The notes beneath the pieces are model-generated. The model was not told the origin of the DNA. It saw only the letters and a list, made by a program, of their open reading frames with translations, and ran no database searches. Shown piece by piece: positions 1 to 8,980 of a stretch of DNA of 64,000 nt. A program made the position numbers and the translations under genes. The DNA is from Streptomyces sp. ML-6. GTDB lineage: Bacteria; Actinomycetota; Actinomycetes; Streptomycetales; Streptomycetaceae. The stretch's first letter is position 1, and every line of letters begins with the position of its first letter. The stretch spans positions 3,491,001 to 3,555,000 of the forward strand of contig NZ_JAOTIK010000001.1 of NCBI RefSeq assembly GCF_030116705.1, given 5' to 3'.

Positions 1-386
1 AGCGAGGTGCCGGCCAGCGCGGAGCCGATCAGCCAGGCGACCAGCAGCATCGCGACGACGTTGACCAGGGCGCCGCCGGTCGCGTCGAGGGCGCGCGCGG
101 GCGACCACGTGATGTACCGGCGGAGTTTGTTGCCGAGGTGGGTGGTGAACGCCTGCCCCACCGAGGCGCAGACGATCACGATGACGACGGCCACGACGGC
201 CGCCGAGGACGAGACCTCGGAGCCGTTCGTCAGCTGGTCCCACAGGACCGGCAGCAGGTAGACGGCGACGAGACCGCCGCCCAGGAACCCGATCACCGAC
301 AGGATGCCGACGACGAACCCCTGTCTGTAGCCGATGACCGCGAACCACACGGCGGCGGCCAGCAGCAGGATGTCCAGCACGTTCAC
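1..386 (-). CDS. MarP-like membrane serine protease, N-terminal part (runs off window)
   Basis: Only the N-terminal ~128 residues are in the window; the gene continues past base 1. The start is a GTG at 386. The translation opens with a hydrophobic helix (VNVLDILLLAAAVWFAVIGY) and continues with further membrane helices typical of the CvpA/colicin V production fold. In actinobacteria this fold precedes a periplasmic trypsin-like protease domain (MarP, acid-stress protease of mycobacteria). The protease domain is not visible, so a plain CvpA-family protein is possible. It lies downstream of, and on the same strand as, the NUDIX and endonuclease III genes. Confidence 0.7.
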   Translation of the reverse strand, partial: MNVLDILLLAAAVWFAVIGYRQGFVVGILSVIGFLGGGLVAVYLLPVLWDQLTNGSEVSSSAAVVAVVIVIVCASVGQAFTTHLGNKLRRYITWSPARALDATGGALVNVVAMLLVAWLIGSALAGTS

Positions 387-475
387 CGTCTATAGCCTCG
401 CAGATTCGTCACCGGGCCCATTTCCTTCGGCTGGGTCCGGACGGGGCCGGACGGGTCAGCACGGGAGCCAGCCTG

Positions 476-1324
476 TCATGCGCGCCAGTCGAGCGGCACC
501 TGCCTGGTGGTGTCCCAGGGGCGCTCCCAGCCCGCGAAGTGCAGAATCCGGTCGATCACTCCGGCGGTGAAACCCCAGACCAAGGCAGATTCGACCAGAA
601 ATGCCGGGCCCTGGTGACCGCTCGGATGGACGGCGGTCGCGCGATTTTCCGGATCCGTGAGATCCGCCACGGGAACGGTGAAGACGCGGGCCGTCTCACC
701 CGGATCGACGACACCGACCGGGCTCGGCGAGTGCCACCAGCCGAGGACCGGCGTCACGACGAAGCTGCTCACCGGGATGTAGAGCCGGGGCAGCACTCCG
801 AAGAGCTGCACCCCGCGCGGATCGAGACCGGTCTCCTCCTGGGCCTCCCGCAACGCGGCTCTGAGCGGCCCCGTCGTCGCCGGGTCGCCGTCCTCCGGGT
901 CCAGGGAGCCGCCCGGGAAGGACGGCTGCCCCGCATGGGAGCGCAGGCTTCCGGCCCGCTCCATGAGGAGCAGCTCGGGGCCCTGCCCACCCTCGCCGAA
1001 GAGCACGAGCACGGCGGACTGCCGGCCGGCCCCGCTCTCGGGCGGCAGGAAGCGGCTGAGCTGATCGGGCGCGACGGTCCGTGCGGCCTCGGCCACGGGG
1101 TCGAGCCAGGCGGGCAGGCCATCGGCCGTGACGGTGACCCCGGCGTCGCGCCCGATGCCGTGGCCGGCCCCGGCCGCAGTGGCCCCGGTGCCGGTCGTCG
1201 TGGCGGCCATGGTGCCGGTCCTCGCGGCGGCCGCGGGACCGTTCGGGGAACGGTTTCCCGCGGCGGATACTGCGGATACGGCGGGTTCGGTTGTCGCTTC
1301 CTTGCTCTGTTCGTGCGTCCTCAT
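476..1324 (-). CDS. NUDIX hydrolase, CoA pyrophosphatase type
   Basis: A 282-aa NUDIX protein. The extended signature for CoA pyrophosphatases is present: LLLMERAGSLRSHAGQ then FPGGSLDPEDGD, followed by the NUDIX helix REAQEETGLD. Members hydrolyse CoA and related nucleotide diphosphates. An upstream in-frame start exists at 1357, but the ATG at 1324 has a GAGGGG ribosome site about five bases before it and is preferred. The first ~90 residues are Ala/Gly/Thr-rich and probably disordered. It lies between endonuclease III (upstream, same strand) and the MarP-like gene, so it may be co-transcribed with them. Confidence 0.85.
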   Translation of the reverse strand: MRTHEQSKEATTEPAVSAVSAAGNRSPNGPAAAARTGTMAATTTGTGATAAGAGHGIGRDAGVTVTADGLPAWLDPVAEAARTVAPDQLSRFLPPESGAGRQSAVLVLFGEGGQGPELLLMERAGSLRSHAGQPSFPGGSLDPEDGDPATTGPLRAALREAQEETGLDPRGVQLFGVLPRLYIPVSSFVVTPVLGWWHSPSPVGVVDPGETARVFTVPVADLTDPENRATAVHPSGHQGPAFLVESALVWGFTAGVIDRILHFAGWERPWDTTRQVPLDWRA

Positions 1325-1397
1325 GGGCACCCCTCGTCTCACAACGCCTGTGGTCACGCGTTTCGTTCCCCGGCGGCGCCGTGGCGGGCGCCGCGTG

Positions 1398-2225
1398 TCA
1401 GTCGGCCCCCGGAGCCGGCGCGGGCCTGCCCGGGTAGTCCGCCGGTGGGCTCAGTCGCTGGCCCGGCCGACCGCCCATCTCGTACTTCAGCAGCTTCCTG
1501 GCCTTCTCCGGATCGGTCTCGCCCTCCCCGTACGCGGGACAGAGCGGGGCGATCGGACAGGCACCGCAGGCGGGCTTGCGGGCGTGGCAGATGCGACGGC
1601 CGTGGAAGATGACGCGGTGCGAGAGCAACGTCCACTCGCTCTTGGGGAAGATCGCGCAGATCTCCGCCTCGACCTTCTCCGGGTCCTCCTGCTCCGTCCA
1701 CTTCCAACGGCGTACGAGACGTCCGAAATGGGTGTCCACAGTGATTCCCGGAACACCGAAAGCATTGCCCAGAACAACGTTGGCGGTCTTGCGGCCCACA
1801 CCCGGAAGCGTGACGAGGTCGGCGAGCCTGCCCGGCACCTCGCCGCCGAAGTCGTCCCGGAGCGCCGCGGAGAGCCCTATCAGCGACTTGGCCTTGGCCC
1901 GGAAGAAACCGGTCGGCCGGATGATCTCCTCCAGCTCCTCCGGGACGGCCGCGGCCATGTCCTCGGGGGTGGGGTAGGCGGCGAAGAGCGCGGGAGTGGT
2001 CTGGTTGACCCTCAGATCGGTGGTCTGGGCGGACAGCACCGTGGCGACGAGGAGCTCGAAGGGATTCCTGAAGTCCAGCTCGGGATGGGCGTACGGGTAG
2101 AGCTCGGCGAGCTCACGGTTGATCCTGCGGGCACGGCGGACCATCGCCAGACGCGATTCCGGCTTCCGGCCGGCCCGCCCGACGGCGGGCTTCGGCTTCG
2201 GCGTCGACTCCTCCGTGAGGCCCAT
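1398..2225 (-). CDS. nth: Endonuclease III (DNA glycosylase/AP lyase)
   Basis: Base-excision repair glycosylase for oxidised pyrimidines. Visible features are [12 protein letters not shown] near the N-terminus, the helix-hairpin-helix [13 protein letters not shown] with the catalytic Lys, the catalytic Asp in VDTHFGRL, and a C-terminal 4Fe-4S loop whose cysteines are spaced C-x6-C-x2-C-x5-C ([17 protein letters not shown]). The frame is open to 2375, but the ATG at 2225 (MGLTEES, 275 aa) is a better start; the 50-residue extension is low complexity. It is divergent from crp. Confidence 0.92.
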   Translation of the reverse strand: MGLTEESTPKPKPAVGRAGRKPESRLAMVRRARRINRELAELYPYAHPELDFRNPFELLVATVLSAQTTDLRVNQTTPALFAAYPTPEDMAAAVPEELEEIIRPTGFFRAKAKSLIGLSAALRDDFGGEVPGRLADLVTLPGVGRKTANVVLGNAFGVPGITVDTHFGRLVRRWKWTEQEDPEKVEAEICAIFPKSEWTLLSHRVIFHGRRICHARKPACGACPIAPLCPAYGEGETDPEKARKLLKYEMGGRPGQRLSPPADYPGRPAPAPGAD

Positions 2226-2481
2226 CGACTCGCCCCCTGGGTCTTTTGTCGCTTTTCCCGGGCGGATCACGCCCCGTTCCGGACGATTCACGCCCTGTTC
2301 GCCCACAGCGGAATCACGGCCTTCCGACACCCCATCAGCCCCCTCGGCCTGCGCTCTCACCGGCGACTTGGACACCCGACCAGCCTAGAGCCACGCACCG
2401 ACATCCGCCCCGGTCACCGTGCATCCGCCCCCGATCGGCCCCCTGCCGCACGATTCGGCACGTCCGTGCGTCAAACTGGTT

Positions 2482-2497
2482 TGTGATTGATCGCACT
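2482..2497. promoter_or_regulatory. Putative Crp operator upstream of crp
   Basis: TGTGATTGATCGCACT is an imperfect palindrome with GTG-N8-CAC half-sites, close to the general CRP consensus TGTGA-N6-TCACA. It lies 63 bases before the crp start, just upstream of a possible -10 TACCGT (2502-2507), so it could serve autoregulation. Inferred from the pattern only. Confidence 0.4.
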
Positions 2498-2559
2498 GTT
2501 TTACCGTCCGGCATGATGGGGACCACGGTTCCCGGAACAGGCCGACAAGGAGAGAACTC

Positions 2560-3234
2560 GTGGACGACGTTCTGCGGCGCGCCCCGCTTTTCGCGGCGCT
2601 CGATGACGAGCAGGCCGCGGAGCTCCGCGCCTCGATGAGTGAGGTGACCCTCGCACGCGGCGACGCGCTCTTCCACGAGGGCGACCCGGGCGACCGCCTC
2701 TACGTGGTCACCGAGGGCAAGGTGAAGCTCCACCGCACCTCCCCCGACGGGCGCGAGAACATGCTGGCGGTCCTCGGCCCCGGCGAGCTGATCGGCGAGC
2801 TGTCCCTCTTCGACCCGGGCCCCCGCACCGCCACCGCGACCGCGCTGACCGAGGTCAAGCTCCTCGGCCTCGGACACGGCGACCTCCAGCCCTGGCTGAA
2901 CGCCCGCCCCGAGGTGGCCGCGGCCCTGCTGCGCGCCATCGCCCGTCGCCTGCGCAAGACCAACGACCAGATGTCCGACCTGGTCTTCTCGGACGTTCCG
3001 GGCCGTGTCGCCCGCGCCCTCCTCGACCTGTCGCGCCGCTTCGGCGTCCAGTCGGAGGAAGGCATCCACGTCGTCCACGACCTGACCCAGGAAGAGCTGG
3101 CCCAGCTGGTCGGCGCCTCCCGCGAGACGGTCAACAAGGCCCTCGCCGACTTCGCCGGACGCGGCTGGCTGCGCCTGGAGGCGCGCGCCGTGATCCTGCT
3201 GGACGTGGAGCGCCTGGCGAAGCGGTCCCGCTGA
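2560..3234 (+). CDS. crp: Crp/Fnr-family global regulator
   Basis: A 224-aa transcription factor with an N-terminal cyclic-nucleotide-binding beta-roll (roughly residues 10-120; GDPGDRLYVVTEGKVKL and PGELIGELSLFDPGPRTATA) and a C-terminal winged helix (about 150-215; LTQEELAQLVGASRETVNKAL as recognition unit). Streptomyces Crp controls germination, growth and antibiotic production. The start is GTG 2560, preceded by AAGGAGAG. The gene is divergent from nth and convergent with the MBL-fold gene, with GC-rich terminator stems between. The organisation matches the conserved Streptomyces core. Confidence 0.92.
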   Translation: MDDVLRRAPLFAALDDEQAAELRASMSEVTLARGDALFHEGDPGDRLYVVTEGKVKLHRTSPDGRENMLAVLGPGELIGELSLFDPGPRTATATALTEVKLLGLGHGDLQPWLNARPEVAAALLRAIARRLRKTNDQMSDLVFSDVPGRVARALLDLSRRFGVQSEEGIHVVHDLTQEELAQLVGASRETVNKALADFAGRGWLRLEARAVILLDVERLAKRSR

Positions 3235-3332
3235 CGGGCCCCGCTGCCTGATCCTTCCGACCGGTCCGGCTGAGGGGTCTTTCCCCCCGGCCCTTCCCCC
3301 CGGCCCTTCCGCCCGGTCCCGCCGAGCGCGGT

Positions 3333-3388
3333 CCCGGTCCGGCCCGCGTCGGCCCGGACCGGGCCTGGCCCCGCCGCCCGGCGGGGCC
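3333..3388. terminator. Bidirectional terminator stems between crp and the MBL-fold gene
   Basis: Two perfect inverted repeats sit between the convergent genes: CCCGGTCCGG (3333-3342) with CCGGACCGGG (3354-3363), and GGCCCCGCC (3367-3375) with GGCGGGGCC (3380-3388). There is no U-tract, as is common in Streptomyces. Confidence 0.6.
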
Positions 3389-3395
3389 TCACGCC

Positions 3396-4235
3396 TCACG
3401 CGGTCTCTGTCAGGCCGTGCTCGCCCAGGTACTCCAGCTGGGCCCGCACCGAGAGCTCCGCGGCGGGCCACAGGGACCGGTCCACGTCCGCGTACACGTG
3501 CGCCACCACCTGCGACGCCGTACGGTGTCCGGCCTCGACCGCCGTCTCCACCTGGGCCAGCCGGTGCGCCCGGTGCGCGAGGTAGAACTCGACCGCGCCC
3601 TGTGCGTCGTCCAGCACCGGCCCGTGGCCCGGCAGCACCGTGTGCACGCCGTCGTCGACGGTCAGCGAGCGCAGCCGCCGCAGCGAGTCCAGGTAGTCGC
3701 CGAGCCGCCCGTCCGGATGCGCGACGACCGTGGTGCCCCGGCCGAGGATCGTGTCGCCCGTCAGCACGGCCCGGTCGGCCGGCAGGTGGAAGGAGAGCGA
3801 GTCCGCGGTGTGTCCCGGGGTCGGCACGACCCGCAGCTCCAGCCCTCCGGTGGTGACCACGTCGCCCGCGGTGAGCCCCTCGTCGCCGAGGCGCAGCGCC
3901 GGGTCCAGGGCGCGCACCTTCGTCCGGGTCAGTTCGGCGAAGCGCGCCGCGCCCTCCGCGTGGTCGGGGTGGCCGTGGGTGAGGAGGGTGAGCGCGATCC
4001 GGCGGCCCGCCCGCTCGGCGGTCTCCATGACGGCCCGCAGGTGCGCGTCGTCCAGCGGGCCCGGGTCGATGACGACCGCGAGATCGGAGTCGGGTTCGGC
4101 GACGATCCAGGTGTTGGTGCCGTCCAGCGTCATCGGCGAGGCGTTGGGGGCGAGGACGTTGACGGTCCGGGTGGTGGCGGGGCCGGACAGGACCGCACCG
4201 CGCGGCTGTCCGGGCAGCGCTGCCGCATCGCTCAT
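3396..4235 (-). CDS. Metallo-beta-lactamase-fold hydrolase
   Basis: A 279-aa MBL-fold enzyme with the metal motif LLTHGHPDHAEGA (HxHxDH), a later LTGDTILG Asp motif, and LPGHGPVLDD supplying a further His. The family includes glyoxalase II-like and RNase-like hydrolases; the substrate is not predictable. The ATG at 4235 overlaps the stop of the upstream NUDIX gene by four bases (ATGA), so the two are translationally coupled. The same neighbourhood (crp, MBL, NUDIX, RidA) is conserved in Streptomyces. Confidence 0.85.
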   Translation of the reverse strand: MSDAAALPGQPRGAVLSGPATTRTVNVLAPNASPMTLDGTNTWIVAEPDSDLAVVIDPGPLDDAHLRAVMETAERAGRRIALTLLTHGHPDHAEGAARFAELTRTKVRALDPALRLGDEGLTAGDVVTTGGLELRVVPTPGHTADSLSFHLPADRAVLTGDTILGRGTTVVAHPDGRLGDYLDSLRRLRSLTVDDGVHTVLPGHGPVLDDAQGAVEFYLAHRAHRLAQVETAVEAGHRTASQVVAHVYADVDRSLWPAAELSVRAQLEYLGEHGLTETA

Positions 4236-5185
4236 ATGGCCCCACCCCCCGCGCCGGCCTCGCCGCCCGCGCCAGAAGCGGAACCGACCCCCGCACCGGC
4301 GTCGCTGCCGTCCGCCCTGCCCGGGATGTGCTTGGTGAACTCGTCGTGCCCCGGCCAGCTCAGCACCAATTCGTCACCCTCCAGCCTCGCCTGTGCGAGT
4401 ATGGGGGTGAGGTCCTGGGAATCCGCCGCCTTCAGGACCTCCGCGACCGTCCCGTACGGCCTCAGCGTCCGCAGCGTCGACACGGTCGGCGGCATCATCA
4501 GCAGCTCGCCCCGGTCGTACCCGTCGGCCGCCTCGCCGGGAGCGATCCACACCGTGCGATCGGCCTCCGTGGAGGCGTTGCGGGTGCGCTGGCCCTCGGG
4601 GAGTGCGGCGACGAAGAACCAGGTGTCGTAGCGGCGGGGCTCGAACTCGGGGGTGATCCAGCGCGCCCAGGCGCCCAGCAGGTCGGAACGCAGCACCAGG
4701 CCGCGCCGGTCCAGGAACTCGGCGAAGGAGATCTCCCGGGCCACCAGCGCCTGCCGGTCGGCCTCCCAGTCCGCGCCGGTGATGTCGCCGACCACCGTGT
4801 CCGCGCTCGGCCCCGCGAGCAGGACGCCCGCCTCCTCGTACGTCTCGCGCACCGCCGCGCAGACGATGGCCTGGGCCTCGGCCGGCGTACCGACGCCGAG
4901 CCGGTCGGCCCAGGTGTCCAGCGCGGGCCCGGCCCAGGCGACGAGCCGGTCGTCGTCGCGCGGGTCCACCCCGCCACCCGGATAGGCGTACGCCCCGCCG
5001 GCAAAAGCCATGGAGGCGCGGCGGCGCAGCATGTGGACGGCGGGACCGCCCCCGGTGTCGGCGACGGGATTCCGGAGCAGCATCACGGTGGCGGCCCGCT
5101 TCGGGGTCGCGGCGCTCAGCTCGCCCGCGGCGAGTGCCCTGATCCGGTCGGGCCATTCCGGTGGGTACCACTGACCATTGGACAT
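4232..5185 (-). CDS. NUDIX hydrolase
   Basis: A 317-aa protein with a NUDIX fold: FAGGAYAYPGGGVDPRDDD near residue 60 and RETYEEAGVLLAG near residue 115, separated by an insertion as in the larger NUDIX subfamily. The C-terminal ~30 residues are Gly/Ala low complexity. The start ATG 5185 has no ribosome site; instead TAGCCT lies exactly six bases before it, suggesting a leaderless transcript. It overlaps the downstream MBL-fold gene by four bases. Confidence 0.82.
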   Translation of the reverse strand: MSNGQWYPPEWPDRIRALAAGELSAATPKRAATVMLLRNPVADTGGGPAVHMLRRRASMAFAGGAYAYPGGGVDPRDDDRLVAWAGPALDTWADRLGVGTPAEAQAIVCAAVRETYEEAGVLLAGPSADTVVGDITGADWEADRQALVAREISFAEFLDRRGLVLRSDLLGAWARWITPEFEPRRYDTWFFVAALPEGQRTRNASTEADRTVWIAPGEAADGYDRGELLMMPPTVSTLRTLRPYGTVAEVLKAADSQDLTPILAQARLEGDELVLSWPGHDEFTKHIPGRADGSDAGAGVGSASGAGGEAGAGGGAI

Positions 5186-5335
5186 GGCCGGAGGCTATCC
5201 GGAACCGCGCCGATGTTCGAGAGGTGCACTGATCCACTCCCCGGAGGCGCCCGCCCCTGTACACGGCTGATCCCGCCCGGTCGCCATGACCGGACGGGAT
5301 CAACGGAATCAACAGGTCCGGAAGTCGGGTAGCCA

Positions 5336-5450
5336 GCCGACGTACGGCTCGGACCCCGACCGGAACGTACTGCTCAGGCCCCGGCCGACGTACGGCTCGG
5401 ACCCCAGTCCCGTACAGCTCGGGCCCCGGCCGGAACGTACGGCTCAGGCC
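5336..5450. repeat. Short degenerate direct repeats between the NUDIX gene and ridA
   Basis: A 22-bp unit beginning GCCGACGTACGGCTCGG occurs identically at 5336-5357 and 5384-5405. A 21-bp unit CCGGAACGTAC(T/G)GCTCAGGCC occurs at 5360-5380 and 5430-5450 with one mismatch. The cluster lies just downstream of ridA. Function unknown. Confidence 0.6.
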
Positions 5451-5914
5451 TCGGCCAGCTCGACCTGGACCTCGACCTCCACCGGCGCGTCCAGCGGCAG
5501 CACCGCGACGCCCACCGCGCTGCGCGCGTGCACGCCCTTGTCGCCCAGCACCTCGCCCAGCAGCTCGCTGGCGCCGTTGATCACGGCGGGCTGCCCGGTG
5601 AAGTCGGACGCCGACGCCACGAAGCCCACGACCTTCACGACCCGGGCGATCCGGTCCAGGTCGCCCGCGACGGACTTCACCGCGGCCAGCGCGTTGAGGG
5701 CGCAGGTCCGCGCCAGCTCCTTGGCCTCCTCGGGCGTGACCTCCGCCCCGACCTTGCCGGTGACCGGAAGCTTGCCGTCCACCATCGGCAGCTGGCCGGA
5801 CGTGTACACGTACACCCCCGACTGCACGGCCGGCTGGTACGAGGCCAGCGGCGGGACGACGGCCGGCAGCGTCAGCCCGAGCTCGGCGAGCTTCGCCTCG
5901 ACTGCGCCCGCCAC
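5444..5914 (-). CDS. RidA/YjgF-family protein
   Basis: A 156-aa member of the RidA family of imine/enamine deaminases that clear reactive 2-aminoacrylate-type intermediates. Features include YVYTSGQLPMVDGKLP, an internal LDRIARVVKVVGFVAS strand, and the C-terminal GVAVLPLDAPVEVEVQVELA. The GTG at 5914 shares one base with the stop of the upstream DUF4177 gene (TAGTG), implying coupled translation. A much longer open frame exists in this phase but is antisense to the ArsA-like gene and has no coding support. Confidence 0.88.
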   Translation of the reverse strand: MAGAVEAKLAELGLTLPAVVPPLASYQPAVQSGVYVYTSGQLPMVDGKLPVTGKVGAEVTPEEAKELARTCALNALAAVKSVAGDLDRIARVVKVVGFVASASDFTGQPAVINGASELLGEVLGDKGVHARSAVGVAVLPLDAPVEVEVQVELAEA

Positions 5915-6072
5915 TACGCCTTCTCCCGCTTCAGGTAGGCCACGAGCTGCTCGGGGTTGTTCGGGCCGGGAACGACCTGGACCAGCTCCCAGCCGTCCTC
6001 GCCCCAGGTGTCCAGAATCTGCTTGGTCGCGTGCACGAGAAGGGGCACGGTCGCGTATTCCCACTTGGTCAT
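5914..6072 (-). CDS. DUF4177-type small protein
   Basis: A 52-aa protein beginning MTKWEYATVPLLVH and containing EDGWELVQVVPG, the hallmark of DUF4177 small proteins. The molecular role is unknown. No ribosome site precedes the ATG; TACAGT lies six bases upstream, as expected for a leaderless mRNA. The stop overlaps the start of ridA. It diverges from the first ArsA-like gene with 82 bases between. Confidence 0.82.
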   Translation of the reverse strand: MTKWEYATVPLLVHATKQILDTWGEDGWELVQVVPGPNNPEQLVAYLKREKA

Positions 6073-6154
6073 GGCCCGACTGTAGTGCCTGCGTGATCCC
6101 CGGCACGCGCAGCCTCGTGCGTAGCCCGCGGTGCGACTGGTTAGGCTCGAATAC

Positions 6155-7153
6155 GTGAGCAGGTTCCAGGTCGTCAGCGGCAAGGGCGGTACCGGTAAGA
6201 CCACGGTCGCCGCCGCCCTCGCGCTCGCCCTCGCGGCCGAGGGCAGGCGCACCCTCCTCGTGGAGGTCGAGGGCAGGCAGGGCATCGCCCAGCTCTTCGA
6301 GACGGAGTCCCTCCCGTACGAGGAGCGCAAGATCGCCGTCGCGCCGGGCGGCGGCGAGGTGTACGCCCTCGCGATCGACGCCGAGCGCGCGCTCCTCGAC
6401 TACCTCCAGATGTTCTACAAGCTCGGCAGCGCGGGCCGGGCGCTCAAGAAGCTCGGCGCCATCGACTTCGCCACCACGATCGCGCCCGGCGTGCGGGACG
6501 TGCTGCTGACCGGCAAGGCCTGCGAGGCCGTCCGCCGCAAGGACAAGCAGAACCGGTACGTCTACGACCACGTGATCATGGACGCCCCGCCCACCGGCCG
6601 CATCACCCGCTTCCTCAACGTGAACGACGAGGTGGCCGGGCTGGCCCGGATCGGCCCGATACACAATCAGGCCCAGGCCGTGATGCGGGTGCTCAAGTCG
6701 CCCGAGACCGCGGTCCATCTGGTGACGCTCCTGGAGGAGATGCCGGTGCAGGAGACCGCGGACGGCATCGCGGAGCTGCGGGCCGCCGGGCTCGGGGTGG
6801 GCCGGGTCATCGTGAACATGGTGCGGCCGCACCTGCTGGACGAGGACGCCCTGCGCACCGCCTCGGGCAGCCGCCGCAAGGAGATCGCCAAGGCCCTGAC
6901 CCGGGCCGGGGTGACGGGCTCCGCGGCGCTGGTGCGCCCCCTGGTCGAGCAGGCCGCCGAGCACGCCCAGCGGGTCGAGCTGGAGCGCGATCAGCGCGCG
7001 GTGCTCGCGGGCCTGGAACTGCCGGGGTACGAACTCCCGTTGATCGGCGAGGGCATCGACCCGGCCGGTCTCTACGACCTGGCGGGCGAACTGCGCAAGC
7101 AGGGCGTGGGCGAAGGGCCTGCACAAGGGGCGGCACAAGGGGTGGGTACATGA
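6155..7153 (+). CDS. ArsA-like P-loop ATPase (first of pair)
   Basis: A 332-aa ATPase of the ArsA/GET3 (SIMIBI) class with the deviant Walker A VVSGKGGTGKTTVAA at the extreme N-terminus and the switch motif HVIMDAPPTGRI. Actinobacterial pairs of this type are conserved next to wblA; GET3-like membrane-protein targeting is a family possibility but unproven here. The GTG at 6155 has TAGGCT seven bases before it and no Shine-Dalgarno, so leaderless translation is likely. The stop overlaps the next gene (ATGA). Confidence 0.88.
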   Translation: MSRFQVVSGKGGTGKTTVAAALALALAAEGRRTLLVEVEGRQGIAQLFETESLPYEERKIAVAPGGGEVYALAIDAERALLDYLQMFYKLGSAGRALKKLGAIDFATTIAPGVRDVLLTGKACEAVRRKDKQNRYVYDHVIMDAPPTGRITRFLNVNDEVAGLARIGPIHNQAQAVMRVLKSPETAVHLVTLLEEMPVQETADGIAELRAAGLGVGRVIVNMVRPHLLDEDALRTASGSRRKEIAKALTRAGVTGSAALVRPLVEQAAEHAQRVELERDQRAVLAGLELPGYELPLIGEGIDPAGLYDLAGELRKQGVGEGPAQGAAQGVGT

Positions 7154-8610
7154 CACAGCGCACGAGACCGGACGCGGCCACGTCCGCGGGCCGGCAACCG
7201 ACCACGTCCACGCCCCGGAGCTCCTCCGCAACCCGGGGCTCTTCCGCACCCCGAAGCTCCTCCGCGGCCACCGCCCCGCCCCCGCCGTCCCCGCCGTCCC
7301 CGCCGTCCCCGCCGTCCCCGCTGTCCGCGCCCGCGCTGGACGCCGACGCGCTGCTCGACGACCCCGCCATCCGGATCGTCGTGTGCTGCGGTTCGGGCGG
7401 CGTCGGCAAGACCACGACCGCCGCGGCCCTGGGCGTACGGGCGGCCGAGCGCGGCCGCAAGGTCGTCGTCCTCACCATCGACCCGGCCCGCAGGCTCGCC
7501 CAGTCCATGGGCATCGACTCGCTGGACAACATCCCGCGCCGGGTCCCGGGCATCGAGAGCGAGGGCGGCGGGGAGCTGCACGCCATGATGCTCGACATGA
7601 AGCGGACCTTCGACGAGGTCGTCGAGGCGCACACGGACGCCGAGCGGGCCCGCGCGATCCTGGAGAACCCCTTCTACCAGTCCCTGTCGGCCGGTTTCGC
7701 GGGCACGCAGGAGTACATGGCGATGGAGAAGCTCGGGCAGCTGCGCGCCCGGGACGAGTGGGACCTGATCATCGTCGACACCCCTCCGTCCCGCTCCGCC
7801 CTGGACTTCCTGGACGCGCCGAAGCGGCTCGGTTCCTTCCTGGACGGGAAGTTCATCAAGGTGCTGATGGCCCCGGCGAAGATGGGCGGCCGGGCCGGCA
7901 TGAAATTCCTGAACGTGGGCATGTCGATGATGACCGGCACCCTCGGCAAGCTGCTCGGCGGTCAACTCCTGCGTGACGTACAGACCTTCGTCGCGGCGAT
8001 GGACACCATGTTCGGCGGCTTCCGGACCCGGGCCGACGCCACGTACACCCTGCTCCAGGCGCCCGGCACGGCGTTCCTCGTGGTCGCGACCCCCGAGCGG
8101 GACGCGTTGCGCGAGGCCGCCTACTTCGTGGAACGGCTCGCCGCGGAGGACATGCCGCTGGCCGGCCTGGTGCTCAACCGCGTCCACGGCAGCGAAGCCG
8201 CCCGGCTCTCGGCCGAGCGCGCCCTGGCCGCCGCAGAAAATCTTGACGGGGTCGGCATTGTGGATCAGACGACCGGGAAGGCTGGACATCGTGACCCGTC
8301 CGACCGGTCGGACGCCCCGCCCGAAGCCGGCACCACCACCGACACCACTCCCGATCCTGCCGAGCACATGGACCACGAGGACCACCAGGACCACGCGAGC
8401 CATGTCGATCAGCTGACCGCCGGCCTGCTGCGTCTGCATGCCGAGCGGATGCAGGTGGTCGCGCGCGAACAGCACACACGCGACCGCTTCACCGCGCTGC
8501 ACCCCGAGGTCGCCGTGACCGAAGTGGCCGCACTGCCCGGTGATGTACATGATCTCGAAGGCCTTCGGGCCGTCGGGCACCGGCTCGCGACCGGTTCCGC
8601 CCCGGTCTGA
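7150..8610 (+). CDS. ArsA-like P-loop ATPase (second of pair)
   Basis: A 486-aa ArsA-class ATPase. The first ~65 residues are Pro/Ser-rich linker, then VVCCGSGGVGKTTTAAALG (Walker A), LTIDPARRLAQ (switch I) and LIIVDTPPSRSALDFLDAP (switch II). Its start overlaps the preceding ATPase stop by four bases, so the two are probably made in equal amounts and may form a heterodimer, an inference from fixed pairing. The Pro-rich N-terminus is encoded by a repeated CCGTCCCCG tract near 7280-7320. A His/Asp-rich stretch (HMDHEDHQDHASH) follows the core around residue 400. Confidence 0.88.
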   Translation: MTQRTRPDAATSAGRQPTTSTPRSSSATRGSSAPRSSSAATAPPPPSPPSPPSPPSPLSAPALDADALLDDPAIRIVVCCGSGGVGKTTTAAALGVRAAERGRKVVVLTIDPARRLAQSMGIDSLDNIPRRVPGIESEGGGELHAMMLDMKRTFDEVVEAHTDAERARAILENPFYQSLSAGFAGTQEYMAMEKLGQLRARDEWDLIIVDTPPSRSALDFLDAPKRLGSFLDGKFIKVLMAPAKMGGRAGMKFLNVGMSMMTGTLGKLLGGQLLRDVQTFVAAMDTMFGGFRTRADATYTLLQAPGTAFLVVATPERDALREAAYFVERLAAEDMPLAGLVLNRVHGSEAARLSAERALAAAENLDGVGIVDQTTGKAGHRDPSDRSDAPPEAGTTTDTTPDPAEHMDHEDHQDHASHVDQLTAGLLRLHAERMQVVAREQHTRDRFTALHPEVAVTEVAALPGDVHDLEGLRAVGHRLATGSAPV

Positions 8611-8632
8611 GCTGCCCGGTCGTTCGTTCGCG

Positions 8633-8980
8633 CTACCCCACCGCGGCGTACCTCTCGTGCAGTTCGTCGTCCAGTCCGATCGCCACGGGCAGGATGCCCG
8701 CGGACTGCTCGTACTCGCTGCGCGCGGTCTCCAGCAGCCGGCGCCAGGACGTGACGGTGGGCCGTCTGCGCAACAGCGCACGACGCTCCCGCTCGGTCAT
8801 TCCGCCCCACACGCCGAACTCGACGCGATTGTCCAGCGCGTCGGCCAGGCACTCGGTCCGCACCGGGCATCCGGTGCACACCGCCTTGGCTCTGTTCTGC
8901 GCTGCTCCTTGTACGAACAGTTCATCCGGATCGGTAGTGCGGCAGGCTGCCTGCGCACTCCAGTCGGTTACCCAGCCCAT
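8633..8980 (-). CDS. wblA: WhiB-family iron-sulfur regulator WblA
   Basis: A 115-aa WhiB protein with four cysteines that ligate a 4Fe-4S cluster (AACRTTD, then VCTGC, then ECLA), the GVWGG turn and a basic C-terminal helix ERRALLRRR. In Streptomyces coelicolor the homologous WblA is needed for sporulation and represses antibiotic clusters. The ATG at 8980 is chosen because GGGAGAGG lies before it and the protein then begins MGWVTDW as in known WblA; the frame is open upstream. It diverges from the penicillin-binding-protein gene. Confidence 0.92.
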   Translation of the reverse strand: MGWVTDWSAQAACRTTDPDELFVQGAAQNRAKAVCTGCPVRTECLADALDNRVEFGVWGGMTERERRALLRRRPTVTSWRRLLETARSEYEQSAGILPVAIGLDDELHERYAAVG

